From Drosophila pseudoobscura (lineage: Eukaryota > Arthropoda > Insecta > Diptera > Drosophilidae): a DNA stretch of 64,000 nt. Location of the stretch: NCBI RefSeq assembly GCF_009870125.1, contig NC_046681.1, forward strand, positions 6,275,001 to 6,339,000, given 5' to 3'. Positions 48,137-61,283 of the stretch are shown here, in pieces. A model generated the notes under the pieces. It was given only the letters and a program-made list of their open reading frames with translations, had not been told where the DNA came from and made no database searches. The stretch's first letter is position 1; every line of letters begins with the position of its first letter. The translations under genes were made by a program, and so were the position numbers.

Positions 48137-49636
48137 CCTCTTCCGAGAAGTATGGCACACTTTGCCGGCTTTGGCAACCCGTGGGCACGCGATGGCAATT
48201 CGGTTGCTGTCTGTTGCATTTCATTTACTTTATCATTTTTCACTTTGCCCATTTGTCGGCGTTGTTGCAACACACATACAGACACGGACACAGACACAGA
48301 GAGGGAATGGTGCAAATTATAGGCAAATTATTGCCAGACACTGAATGCTGAAGTAATCATCTGTCCGAGTCCGGTACGGATACGTATCCGGGCCCGGGTC
48401 CGTGTCCGGGCTGTGGGCCTGAAGACTACTCATGTTTCGTTCCTCCTGTATCCTGTATCCAGTATCCTGCTGCTGTCCACTGCCCAGGCCTTGGACAATT
48501 TCTTTTTATTGCATTTCCTTGTAATTTGTGCCATATTGTTTGCCCGTTGGCCGAACAAATTAAATATGAAAGCGACAGCAGCAGCAATGACTCTCTTCTC
48601 TCCTCTGTCTCCTTTCCTCTCCTCTCTGTGGTTGATTGCAACATTTTAATGACAGTTTGAGTGGCGCACCAAATGCATCTGCAGCAGCGTTTAATGGGAG
48701 AGGGCCCGAAAGCCCCCACCCCAGTTCTTGTGGAACTAACTCAGGGGCCTGTCCCTGTACTGAATGCCACCGCCTAACCAGAACATAATTGGAAATTCAA
48801 TTGAATGCGATATATGTATGTATTTGCGAATGCGAAGGCGATTGTGTAGCTACATGATAAATTCATGCGGTGTGTGCTTAAGGTTTGTTAATGGCGAATT
48901 GTGTTGACCGATCGAATGTACGAGTAGATGTGCGGAACGACAATTGCAAATAGTTCTATTACGCAATGCATCCACACTTTAAGAGATAAGGAAGAAAGAA
49001 AATTGAAAGCTATGAATTGATGAAAGCCCAACTTATAGAAAATTCTCTATTAAAATCCGGATGAAAATGCACATAATTCTCCCTTCAACACACACAATTT
49101 TCCTCCCCCCCCCCAAAAGCACAAGGGCGACTGTCCCCCCTCCCCCCTGGGAAATGGAACGCTTTGGTCGTGAAACTTTCGTTGTCGCCTGCTTGTTCCG
49201 CCTTAAAGTGTCAGCAGCGTTGGAGGGGGCATGGCGGGTGTGGCAAAAACAGTCGCGACATATGCAAAACTCCGCAGCGATAACGGGTAACACACACACC
49301 ACTCGACGTTCCCCATGGGGATGGGGGAGGGTGGTGGCGCGATATGTATGTGCAACATCTAGCAGGTAATAAATCTAACTGTAAACGCAGCGCCTACGAC
49401 GTTGCATGCAACGCTTGAAAGTTGTCGTCATTGAAGCACCCCGCCACTGCCACTGCCGCACGGCAGGCACACGGCCTCCTGGCCAGAGGCTGCCTCCCAG
49501 CCTGCCCCCCCCCACCGCTGAGGGAGCTCGTCCTGTTCTGTCTCCCTCTCTGAATGATGCAACATTTCTGCTTGCGTTTGCCAAAAAATTGCTTTAGATG
49601 AAGGCGAGGACCAGGGCCCTTTTCCAGAATCGTTGC

Positions 49637-49670
49637 GGGAGGAGGAGGAGGAGGAGGAGGAGCAGGAGGA
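49637..49670. repeat. (GGA)n tract in DIP-theta intron
   Basis: About eleven GGA units with one interruption. Confidence 0.75.
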
Positions 49671-51039
49671 CCATATAGAGGGGGAGTTGGTTCTATCGCC
49701 TTGACGCCTTGTGTGCAATTTGTCTGCTATTTTTATATTGCGCTTCGTTTCTCGGAGAACTGTCCTTCCCACCGCTTCCGCCTCATGCGCTTATATTCAA
49801 TTTCTTCAAATTGATTTTGTTGAAAATTATTTTTGGACAATTTTTGGAAATTTCATAAGAGAAAAAGTGTCAACAATTGATACGAAGGAAAGTTGAAAGT
49901 GCTCAATATAGGGCAGAGGCCAATCCTGTATTGCATTAATATTCGGTATCAAAATGCCTGAGGTCCCTTAGGCATTATTTATATATATGTATATTTATTG
50001 TTTATTAATATACTTATTATTTCAATTGGAATAATTTTCGTATAAGGCTAGCCTTCGGCATTTTCTAAGCCTTTATGTGCCCAGATTTAAAATTGAATTG
50101 AAATTCTAGTGTGGATTTTTGTCCCATTTGATTTCTCGTCGCGCTTTGTATGCAGAAAAATTTCGACTTTGCACTGCAAAGAGCCTGTAAAATTTTATGC
50201 ATTCGTCCTTTGGCAACGGAGCAGCAGAAAAGGCCAATTGTGCGCTAAAGGAGGGCGGGGATACAGGGCGTGCAGATCAGGGAAGGAAGTACAAGTATAA
50301 AACTTTATGCTTATCGATTGGCAGCTGCAGCTCCTCCACGGAGACGACTAGTCAGTCCCTGACTTGTTTCATGTCCCCTAACCTTTAAGTTCTTATAGTT
50401 TCATTGGCACCTCGAGCTACGAGCTATCGAAAGAACTAAGAACAAATACGAAACGAAAGCCCGTTATTATTTATGATGATTGTACATTACGATGGTCCAC
50501 ATTAGCAGCACATTATACCCACCCAGACAGACAGAAAGACAGACAGACAGTCACATTGTCAACTCAGCAAAAGTATCGAGGGGGAAACCTTTTCGAGCAA
50601 GGCATTGCATGCTTGAGAGTCATATTTTCATTGGCAAAGCCAGAAACAGTGGAGGGGAGGGGACTTTCATATGTTTTGGCAAAATATTTATACCCTACCC
50701 ATTGCCAGGAGGGGTGTATGGGACCATTCTTCATCCCCACAATATGCTATCATTCTATCACTCATTCCACGGTATCTGAGCAGCCAATCCCTTGTCGTCC
50801 CAGCCTTTTTGTTCATGGCTCGAGACCAAAACGGATCTATATCTAACAAGTGCCGACAACGACATGCCAGAGACCCTTAAGCCAAGCAGCTAAAGTCGTT
50901 ATGATTTGTCATAAACATAAAATAAATGGCCAAATATTTATGGTATCGTCTGCACATCGTTGCCGGGGGCAGGCCTGCCCTTCGACTTGGAGTGGCTTAA
51001 AGCGTTGATTCCCCAGAGAGAATGATTCCCCTCACTCAC

Positions 51040-51312
51040 CATGGTACTGCTGTTGCTGCTGCTGTTGGTGCTGCTGGTTCTGATCCCTGTTCCGCCCTGT
51101 GTCCCTGGACGAGGATGTCTGATGATCCTGCGAGTTCCACAAACTCGATGTGGCCCCCACAAAGACATTGTTCAGTCCAGACGACGACTGATCCACTGAT
51201 CCCTTGGGCTGCCTGTTCCTCTGCTGCTTTGTGTTTTGCTGGCTAGTGCCGGGATTGTAGTTGTAGGGATTGTTATTGGTGTTCTGATTGCTGTTGCTGC
51301 TATAACGTTGTT
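51040..51312 (-). CDS. DIP-theta: DIP-theta exon: Gln/Asn/Ser-rich stalk
   Basis: 273 nt, separated from the previous exon by a 73-nt intron; acceptor TTCTCTTTACAG and donor CCATG|GTGAGT, phase 1 at both ends. It encodes a low-complexity, hydrophilic segment ending in a Gln run (HQQQQQQQYH). It probably acts as an extended spacer holding the Ig domains off the membrane (inference). Confidence 0.85.
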
Positions 51313-51385
51313 CTGTAAAGAGAAGGGGGAAATGTGAAAGACAGTGAAAGGCTGAGGATGTGGCTGAGATCTGTGGATATCATAC

Positions 51386-51472
51386 CTTTGTTGTACTTGA
51401 CGAGGACCACAGGCACAGTGTTGATCGAAGCTGTTGGCGCCATTGTAGTCATTGTCGTGGTTTGTGGTATAT
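51386..51472 (-). CDS. DIP-theta: DIP-theta exon: Thr-rich stalk
   Basis: 87 nt, acceptor TTCTCCACAG and donor AAAG|GTATGA. It encodes IPQTTTMTTMAPTASINTVP and VVLVKYNK. The Thr-rich part is likely O-glycosylated (inference). Confidence 0.87.
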
Positions 51473-52091
51473 CTGTGGAGAAGGGATAATCGATTAAAGC
51501 CACGGAAAACCTATCAACAGAATACTCGTAGCAGAACGCTGTGGAGCAATTCAGATACAAGATAAACTCCAACTTTCCATCTGCTATTCCCCGAAAAAGC
51601 ACCAGCTGTGAGCAGTCTGCTCATCAAGATACGAAGATACGAAGACACTCGCCCGAGTATTCCTCCAGCTCGTAAATCAATCACTGACACTGCTGCTACT
51701 CCACACTGAGACCTGGCTGGCTGGCTGCACTGCGACCCCGTTTGACCCAGAGGCGGACAGCAGAGGCCCCGAAAATGTGTATGGCATGCCACCTCCCAAG
51801 CTCGCACTCATTGGGTATTTATCAGGCACACACATTGTTGTCGGCTCGGGGCTTCACGCAGAGTCATTGACTTAAATTAATTAAAAGCTACAGTTGGCCA
51901 AATAGTTTTCTGCCTAATTGCCAGAGGCTCTCTGACTTATGGCCATTGTTTCCTTACGCTTACCATTACGCCTTACATTTACGGATGGGCTATGCTATGG
52001 TTATTGTTATTGTTATTGTATGATTGGCATTGGGCATTGTTCTGAATGTACTGTGGATATTTACGAGTTTGTAGTATTGCTTTATACTTAC

Positions 52092-52241
52092 GATACAGTT
52101 TGATCGCACCATCCGTGTCGCCCAGGGAGTTCTTGGCCACACATCGGTATGCCCCAAAGTCCTGGATGTCCACCTCGTAGATGGTCAGCCGCATGGTGAT
52201 TTTGTAGCCCGTTTCAAAGGTTTCTGGGACGAAGCGTTCAC
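52092..52241 (-). CDS. DIP-theta: DIP-theta exon: second half of Ig3
   Basis: 150 nt, acceptor CCCTTCCAG and donor TATC|GTAAGT. It encodes MRLTIYEVDIQDFGAY, the cysteine in YRCVAKNSLGDTDG and ends at IKLY, exactly as in DIP-eta. Confidence 0.93.
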
Positions 52242-53707
52242 CTGGAAGGGATGCGGGATGCGATATGGTAGATGGGAGGGTAAAGAGTTGCTTAGTTGCT
52301 GAACTTTAGCCCCATTTTGCAGAGTGAACTCAATCTCAATCCTCTTGCAGAACAGAATCCTTTCTCCCGCCTGCCACCGCTCTTCTTGTCAAAGTAATTT
52401 AACCATAAGAGAAAGAACTTTTGCATTCGAAGCTCCGAGCACAAGTTTGTCTTGACTTGGATTTTCCCCTGTAGAACCCCATGTCAAATGGTTCATTTTA
52501 ATTTATACAAAAACAAGCACAAGCCCAAGCCCAAGCCCGAGTCTGTGGATGTGGCTCTGGTCCTGGTCCTGGCTTTTGTTTGTGTCATGCAGGTTTTGAT
52601 TTACGTTTGATGTCGGTCAGATTTAGTACTGGCTCTAAGCTAGGCATTACATGATGTCCTTCGTTGTTTTCGGGGGTTCGTTCGGTAATTGTTATTCTGG
52701 CCATTTTGTGGGCACTGATTACTATAGTAAAACGCATTTGAAATGGGCACAAAACTGATTAGAAATAATTGAGTTTTTCTGGGCTACAGCAAAGGCTAAG
52801 AGGTAAGAGATATCTGTGTATCTTCTGCCAAATAATTGCTGCTTTAAATCTTAAAATCTTAGCAGATTCAGCATCCATTCTCAAGTCTTGTCTTATGGCT
52901 ACTCATTACCCCTTTCCAAAATTAACTCTTTTTAAAATATATCTGACATGACAGCCCATTTTTGCGGTTATGGGAACGTCCTGTCTCTGTGCCGCGTTGA
53001 AAAACTAAAACAGAAAACTCTATTAAAATGCAGCGAGTGGCGGACACAACTGCTGCTGACTTGAGGTCATTTTCAATCACTTTTTCCATTTTCTATGGCA
53101 CAAAAAAGGAACCTAGAAAATAACTAGAAAGAAAAAAAAGGGAAACGGGGAAACGAGAATGGACTCGATGTCTGTGACTTTTTTCGCTGGATCGCGGCGA
53201 TGCCTCTGCCAGAGGCCTCCTCCTCGGTCCCTTAAAAGTAGAGGAAGGGGCATTCGAATGCTGCCCCAGGAGTGGACTCCAGGAGAGGGAGGTACTGTTG
53301 GAAGATGGGACTCCACTCAAGGGAATGCCATGCCGACTGCGGTTTCGAGTGTTCTGCGGAATGTCCTTTTCTTTTTTGTTTTTTTTCTTAACTGGTACTC
53401 TGCGTCACTTTTTTTTGCCATCGTCCACAGTTCATTTGTCGTAGAAGATGAGTGGGGATATCTGAAGAGGTTGAATGAATAGATGGATGGGCCATAATGG
53501 GTGGGTCAGGTTGGTCGTTAGGGGTCTCTGACTAGGGGTCCCTAGAAAATTAAGTGAAGAGCGATAGCCAGGGGAGAGAGGAGTGCTCCTCTAAAGTCTA
53601 TTTTTTACTGATGAAATTAAATGGAATTTAATTGGGGAAGGAGTGCACTCAATGGAGGAAGTACGATAAGGATTATGGGATTATGTCAACTGCTTCTTTC
53701 GATGGAG

Positions 53708-53739
53708 CATGGCCTCATGGCCTCATGGCCTCATGGCCC
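53708..53739 (+). repeat. 8-bp tandem repeat CATGGCCT x4
   Basis: Four near-perfect CATGGCCT units in the intron, ending 18 bases from the donor of the DIP-theta Ig3 exon. Confidence 0.75.
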
Positions 53740-53757
53740 CATGACCCCTGCACTTAC

Positions 53758-53892
53758 CTGGCACTATGATCGTATCATTCTTCATCCAATAGTTGATCGA
53801 CTTGGGATATGCCTCCGATTGGCATTCTAGTGTGATGTTCTGCTGGAGTGCGGCCCCAACTAATTGATTTTGTATCCAAATCATCGGAGGAA
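53758..53892 (-). CDS. DIP-theta: DIP-theta exon: first half of Ig3
   Basis: 135 nt, acceptor CGTTTTTACAG and donor CCAG|GTAAGT. It encodes PPMIWIQNQLVGAA, an NIT site, the cysteine in LECQSEAYPKS and the core Trp in INYWMKN. It is one codon shorter than the DIP-eta exon. Confidence 0.92.
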
Positions 53893-54849
53893 CTGTAAAA
53901 ACGTGGAACAGTCGTGCGTCAGCAAAAGAAAATGAGTGCGAAATACACGTTCCACGTGTTTTGTGGGGGCGTCCAGGTGTATGGAATGTTTGAGCGATTG
54001 AACGGAATGCTTTTTTTGTGTGGCGGAACGAACAAAGGAATTTCCCATTTTATAGAGAAATTCCATTGGTTATTGTTATCGTTTTTCTAGTGCTTTATTG
54101 TACACAGCCATCGTTGGCCTTTGCCGTTTGGCTATGCCGCCGCTGCGGTTGCCATTTATTGTTTCCAACTAATTGCTTTTTAATTTTATAGAAAAGCCAC
54201 AGAAAATGCTTTTGCAATTGAAGCTAGCTAACCAAAAAAGAGGATTTCTCCTCGAACTCGTACTCTTTCCCCCTGGGCAAACTGCTCCCCCACTTTGGGC
54301 ACTCCGGAGAGAGGATAGAAAGGAAATATGTGTGTGTGCACTGAACTTACCTAACAAATTGTTGAGCAATTTTAATTTTTATTTAATTAGCAAGAGAAGA
54401 AGCTGCTGCTGCTGCAGCAAAAGGAAAAGTACTCGGCAAAATGCTAACTAGCTCTGGCCGGGAGGGAGCCATGGAGCTGGCGGAATGGAGGAGCACACAC
54501 TTAATTATTTGCTTTATGCATGGCACCTAAAAGTATACAGCATTTTCCCGCTTCCTGCTGCCTGCTCCCTGCTCCCTGCTCCCCCTCCCTGGGAAAATTA
54601 AAATGCAGAGCATATTTAGCACGGCAGAAGAGCGCTTTGCTTTCCACTGCAACGGCATGGGTGTGAGACTGTGTGTCTGTGTCTGTATGTCTGTGTCTGT
54701 GACTGTGTCTGGTGCGGTCTGGTGTCTGGAGGACACAGCCACCTCCTGTGGTGGTGCCTCTCTAGCGCAAAACTATAAATATTTAAATATGCTAAAATTG
54801 ATATAGCCCCTGCCTCCTCAGGGAAGGAGGTGGCTCTCTGCATACTTAC

Positions 54850-54978
54850 AGTGCACAATGAGCATCACACGCTTGCTGACTGTTGGCGGTATGCCATTGG
54901 AGGCAATGCAGAGATAGGCACCCATATTCAAACGATTCACTTTGGCAATGGTCAGAAAAGAGCCATTGTATGCAATAG
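54850..54978 (-). CDS. DIP-theta: DIP-theta exon: second half of Ig2
   Basis: 129 nt, acceptor TTTCCCCCCTCTAG and donor CACT|GTAAGT. It encodes AYNGSFLTIAKVNRLNMGAY and LCIASNGIPPTVSKRVM. Confidence 0.92.
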
Positions 54979-56510
54979 CTAGAGGGGGGAAAAAAATAGA
55001 AAGAAAAGATTAATATTCGACGCATTGAAGGTTGAAAATGGTTATTTATTTGTAATTTATAAACCAGAACATCTTCAGAGAGATGGAGAGAGGCAGCCTG
55101 GCAATCACACAGTGACTGCTATGCAAATAAGATTCCGGAGACCCTTCGCCCCCCCCCTTTTGCAGATCCTCCTGCTGCTGCAGCTAATCATCTCGCTCAT
55201 TGCATATGCAGCTCTCTCCAAGAATCTCAATTCGCATTCCATTCCCCACATCCCTCTGCCTGCCTTGACGATGTCAGGACGGCCCCAGAGCTTCGTGCAA
55301 TTCAAATTTTGCAAATTTTCTGTGTGTGTGAATCCTTCCCGTGCTTTGGCATCTGCTCATTCATTTCCCTTTTCGGAGACAGGGCCAGGGCCAGGGCCGG
55401 GACCAGTACCAGTCTTGTTTTGTCTTTTTCCATCCATCTTGTTTGCATGAGAATGGCTTGCCAGGTGCCCCATATGCTGGCATCGTATGATATATCATTT
55501 CGAGGGCAATAATGAAACTTCTAGGTTTTGAGGGAGATTCGAGGCCACTTTCAAGTAATTGTGGATTTTATTTGATTATTAATTTCGAATTTCCAAAAGG
55601 ATTGGCTGTAATTCCTTCAATTTCTAAGAGATAAATGAGTTATTTTATATCTATCGGAAAATATTATTTTTCTAGCAGAAAAAAGTAACTTTTATATATC
55701 TTCCATCAAACAATATCTAAAATATTGAATAATTACACTGTGAGACATTAATTTTGTGCAGTGATTTAGGTTGTAGGCCTGAATGGGTAGATTACTTCCT
55801 CATATCGCAAAAAAATTTTTTAGATTGGTGTCTGCGGATTTTCATAATTTTTTGTCGGCATCTGCAGCGCTGATACCCATAAAAATGTTTGGATTGAAGA
55901 GGAGATTGTACTAATTTCCACAGGATTTTTAATTCGTATTGATAGAATGAATATACCTGAATATATACCGACCCAAAAGTTTAAAGTTTTCTTTCATTTT
56001 TAATTTTTCTTCAGGTCTTTAGGTCTTATTTTTGGACATTAGTGCTTTATCGGAATTAATTCGTAACAAAATAATCCAAAAATAGTCTAATTTTTAAAAC
56101 AGTTACAAAACAATTTCAACGGTACGTTACTGCAATTTCCCCCATCGATATATCTGCTGTATGGCCACATTGTAGCCCAGTTAACATCAATTAAGTCCAC
56201 GAGACCCACATACAACTTAACCCACCGTCAAGTGCGAAGTGCACGTCAAATCATCAACCTTAATATATCAAATTATAGAGTTCACATTTTCTTATTATTC
56301 GACCCCTTTTTCCGGCGGGGTAGATTCTTAATTACAGTCGAAGAAGAGAAAGTAACTCTAAAATGTTTTGTAATGAAATTTAATGCAATGAAAACACGCT
56401 CGATTAGTGGTAATCATTTGCATGCCATGGACATGGCCTCTCCTCCCCTCTACTTAGAGTCTAACCTTCAGAATATCCTTGTGCATGCAACCTCTAGAAT
56501 GCAAACTTAC

Positions 56511-56669
56511 CCTCTGCTCCATTGGGTAGTGGTATCAGCTCGCCGCCCTCCCGTCGCCAGGTTATCGTCGGTGTGGGCGATCCAGTGGCCGCACATTTAA
56601 GGGTTACGTTCGAACCCTCACGTATGACCATATCGGTGCTGGTCGGGTAGTCCAGTATATCGGGAGGCA
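56511..56669 (-). CDS. DIP-theta: DIP-theta exon: first half of Ig2
   Basis: 159 nt, acceptor CTCTCCCGCAG and donor AGAGG|GTAAGT. It encodes [29 protein letters not shown] and TITWRREGGELIP. Confidence 0.92.
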
Positions 56670-58464
56670 CTGCGGGAGAGCACGCCACGAAGCATACAAA
56701 GATAGAGATACGTGGCACGTACAGGGTTACGAGAGACACAAAGTTTGCCAGCGACATATTATTCATACGCCGCGTGGGCCATCCAGTCAGCAGCGAGTAA
56801 ATTGTTTGCGTGAATTGTTCGCCAGGTGTCAGACAGTGGTAGGTGGCAGCAGTTACAGTTGCAGTTGCACATTTGTTGTTTGTGGAATGTGGCAGGTGTG
56901 TGGTTGTTATAGTTGTTGCAAGCGTTGTCGGTTGGTGGTTGTGGCACGGCGGTTGTTCCAATTATTCGTTGTTCGGTATATAAATGGATAAATGCAATAA
57001 AGACATTGTTAATGGGCGAAAGATTATATGAAAGCTGTCGAGTTTTATACAGTTTGAAGGGTAATTTTGATTTAATTAAAATTTAAATTGATATTTCAGT
57101 TTTAGGAACAGTTTTTGAGCAGATCTTTCTATCCACATAGATTTCAAAAGGGGGATTAAAGTGTTCTAATGACCAACCGCATACTTTAGCAAATAAAATC
57201 TTATCCCAGCAGCCCCACAGGTAACCAGAGACTCGTCTCCATTCGACATTTGCTGACATTTCCATGATGATGGGAGACGCAAACGGGGGGCCGCTGGATG
57301 CGAGTGCGTCTCCCTGCCTTACTTTTGCAATTAATTATAATTTTACGCCTGACAATTTTCCACTTGCCAAAAAACGGAGAGACAGACAGACACACTGACA
57401 CACAGCCACTAAATAAATGAGCTCATCCTAGTGGACTCGACTCCACTCGACTCGGTCTTTGCCAAAAAATGTGCTTTTAATTATGGCCAACATTTGTTAT
57501 ATTTCAATTTGAGTGTTGCCTGCTGCTGGCTGCCTGCTGCCTGCCACCAGCTACCGGCTGCTGTTGCTATTCCTTTTCATGAAAATCCAATTAGTTGGGA
57601 GGGACATTTTGCCTACAATTGAAAGGCGTCAATATTTCTATTTATTTCCCTTTTGATTGCCTTGATTGCCACACACATTTTATATAGCACAATTCTGTGA
57701 GAGAATCCTGTGTGAGACCTGAGTGGCAGAAGGCAAGAGAGCCAAGGCCACGTTATGACTTGTATGTGACTTCAAAGTCTTCTTTGTGGGACCCCCCAAC
57801 CAAAACAACACAATGATGTGCATGTTTTACAAAGTGTACTTTGACTTTTCACCCGAACCCCCCCTCCCACACACACCACACACATTACGTATTACGTATA
57901 CGTCATGTTGTACAAATTGAATGTAGGCTGCGCTGCCGCTCTTTCACTCTACCCTCTGAACTTTTCCATTTTTTTAATGGCTCTATGGCTACATGTCACA
58001 CACAAATGGTTCAATCCGTGGGTGGGGTCTAAGTGGGCGGGGCAGGCAATCTCCCAGCGGGGGGGCTGTCGGTTGATAAGTTATGAAATCAGGTGAAATG
58101 ATGTGTGATAAAATTAATGTGCCAAAAATTAATTTCAATTGGATTGAGAGACGGCAAAATGGCAGATACCAGAGGGGGGTCCTTAATGTGAACAAATGGT
58201 AGAAAATGGAAGATGACAGAGGGCTTTAACATAAGTTTAAAGCAGCAGAAAGGCAAGGTTTAAAGAAGAGGTTTAAAAAATAAAAGATATGAGTACTGCC
58301 CAAAGCGCTTCTCTTCTCCCAAAAATTTTTGCTTGGTAAAAATAATCCCTCTAAAGCTGCTTCTGCCATCGATCCATACCAATTCGCCATTCATCGAAAC
58401 CACAACAATCGTTTAAAAAAGTATTTGTTCAAAAATGCATTTGCCCAAAAGGTTATTCGCATAT

Positions 58465-58487
58465 ATGTATGTATGTATGTATGTATA
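58465..58487. repeat. (ATGT)n microsatellite in DIP-theta intron
   Basis: About five ATGT tetramers in the 4.3-kb intron between the Ig1 and Ig2 exons. Confidence 0.75.
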
Positions 58488-60921
58488 TATCCAGTATTTT
58501 TTAAGCTCTTCTCAAATCAGCTCATGTATAATGGGGTTCGCCGATCAAATCAAATGCATGGGCATACAGGAAACCCACGGCCTAGGCCCCAGTCAGAGGG
58601 AAAAACCATATTGCTTTTATATGAATTAAACAATACCTCGATGGATGGATATCCCACCTATACAGAACAATGCAAATATATTCGGTGGCTAAAAAACGCA
58701 ACTAACAAACTATCCGGCAACTAAAAAACAAAAAAAATTTAAAGCCAAAAAAATGTGAGAAAAATTCCACACACACACAGTGTCAGGCGCAAATGTGTCC
58801 ACAATTTGTTTTGGGATGGAAGCCATATTTTTTATTTTTGCTACCAAAATTTGATGGATTTTACTAGTTTGGAATTGTCGGGGGAGCAAGAGAGAGATAT
58901 GGTTGGAAAAAAGTGTCAAAATTGCATTTGTAGCGCGGCTTGGTGGCAGATTTGTTGATTGATATTGAATGGCAGTGGGAAACTCTAAGGATTTGGGGGC
59001 AAAGGCGGGAATCTTGTATACAGAAAATCTTTATAGTTGTGGTGCATTACGATTGTTTATTATTTATAGAATGTTCATTCCGAAATAAAAGTGGGGTAAC
59101 TTTTTCATACTAAACGTTAGAAAATGCCATACATATTAGAGAAGAGAAAAGGGCAGAGATCAATGAACATCAATGTAGGAATCCATTAGTTTAAAGAATT
59201 CAATAATTTATTATTCGAAACACAAAGGAATGATCATAAAATTCCTTATGTCGGACTACATTTACGTGAGTGAATTATAAATAGTCCATACAGAACGAAA
59301 AAAGCAGCAACGATGCAAAATAGTAGAGCAGAAGTAACAGACGAATGAATCCAATAAGATAACGGAAATGTGCGTGTGAGCTTGTCGCTTATCGCTCAGT
59401 TCGCTTGATCCACAACGAGCATTTAGTTATTTTCAATGTACTCATATCCTTAAAAAAATTCCCTCCGTTTTTCAGACGTTTCTTGACTAATGAAAATTGA
59501 TCTACTCAATGAGCTGTATTTGATTTCCTGCCCACTAATTCCATCCCAGTGATGTGGCACCAACAACTGATTACAACTCAACCTGTACTCGTACTCAATT
59601 TTTCTAACCTTTATCAATGTCGCTATGTCAGCTTTTCTCTCCTTTTCCACACTGTCTGTCTGTTTGTCTCTTTCTAAGTCTGTCTGTGTGCCCCTCTGTC
59701 TCCTCGGTCTGTCTGTCTATCGTCTGTTCTGTTGACTGGCTTAACGTGGTTCAGAGCTTTTCCACGCTTTCTCGTTTATTTGCTTATTTTGCGGTGTGGC
59801 AAGTCCAACGTACAGCGGCGACAACAGCAACAACAACAGTAATAGCAGGGTTTGCTGTCGCAGAAAGTGGTTCGAATGGTGCCACTGAGAAGTATACCAC
59901 AAAATCGCGCACTTTGTCAGCCGGCAGCTGGAAAATCCGTCGCTGATTTAAAGCGGCTTGCCATTTTGCTTATAGGACTTAGTGCGGTCGTCGAAGGAAG
60001 GGTGACACTGCCGGGAGCGAAGGGGAACCCTGGTACAAGCAACAGGCAAATTAACAGCCTTTCGCTCAGTGTAGGAGGGTTCGTTCTTAATGAATTTCAA
60101 CATCCAATGAAAACACAATCAACCAAAGTGGTTACTTATGCGGATGGCTCGGAAACGAGACCCAAAAACCTCAGGATCCCGCCCCCGCAAACGCCCCTTA
60201 TATTCATTTTAAATTTGCCTACGGGTGAAGGAACCCAAAGGATCCGTTGTCTGCTCTGAGGTTTTCCTGGTGCGACGTCTACGCCGTCTGAATAATTAAC
60301 GTCCTGGACATGAACGACACGGACATGGTCCGCAAGACAGGTGGGAGTGGATGGCAGTCCGACAGGTGTGGGTGTGTGGGTGGTGCACGTAGCATGTAAA
60401 TTGTTTCATTACGGACTACCTTTGGCGCCTGTAGCTCTCGTTTTTTTCCGAGTGTATTTTCTGCCGTGGGAGTGTGTGTGGGCAGTACGAGCTCCTACGA
60501 GCAGTATATGGCAATTAGGCTCAATCGAGAAAGAGTTGGCTAGAAAGTTGCGTACAACTTTCGAATGTTTTCTGTTCTCTCTCTGTGAAAATAACCCACT
60601 TTTCCGCTTTCCACTTTCCGCACTCCACACTCCACACTCCAGTTTTGCGCACATTCCAATCGCCGCCACTTGGCCAAGCAATTAGTGCAATTTGAAAAAC
60701 TATCAACAGCCAACTTTGTAGCCAAAGCAAAAGTGGGGTGCGCTCCCGCCTCCCACTCAAGACAAATTACAATTCATTTGTGGGGGGTCCACTCGCACAC
60801 ACACACAACCACTGGGAGACCTACATCAATTGTATTGCGTAAGCTGGTGGGCGTGCGGGTGTATGTCTGGTGGGGCACATTACACAATCGTAAAGGTAGC
60901 ACCGATTCGTTGATTACTCAC

Positions 60922-60983
60922 CCACAACGTCCAGGTAACCGACTTGACTCTTCATGGGATCCGTGTTTATTTGGCACATGTAC
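60922..60983 (-). CDS. DIP-theta: DIP-theta exon: end of Ig1
   Basis: 62-nt micro-exon encoding YMCQINTDPMKSQVGYLDVV, with acceptor CATCGACAG and donor GTGG|GTGAGT. It differs from its DIP-eta counterpart by one residue. Confidence 0.92.
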
Positions 60984-61137
60984 CTGTCGATGATTCGAAG
61001 AAAGGATATGTCTTTTAAAGGATACAATTTACAATACAGTAAGGTAATTATATTTTATAGTTTTTGATCTTCTTTCAACTTCAATTTGTATGCAAAATAT
61101 ACTAAAGAAAAGTTTGTTTTTCAGTCGGATACATTAC

Positions 61138-61283
61138 CATCCTTTGTCGGATTCCTTTACATCACGTATACGCAATATCCAGGCACGTTTCTCCGCATGA
61201 GTTATGCTCATTCGATGGTTTTTGGTTATGACGTGATTTTGTATAGTTAAAATGGTCTGTGTATCGACACGTAGCCACGCAAT
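61138..61283 (-). CDS. DIP-theta: DIP-theta exon: second half of Ig1
   Basis: 146 nt, acceptor TTTCTGGGCAG and donor GATG|GTAATG. It encodes IAWLRVDTQTILTIQNHVIT and ends in KESDKGW with a split Trp codon. It differs from the DIP-eta exon mostly in the middle (HRMSITHAEKRAW). Confidence 0.92.

Noticed and set aside
59852..60259. 135-codon forward ORF with a hydrophobic segment
   Set aside because: Codon use shows no Drosophila bias, it has no domain I recognise, and it lies inside a DIP-theta intron without splice partners. Probably chance.
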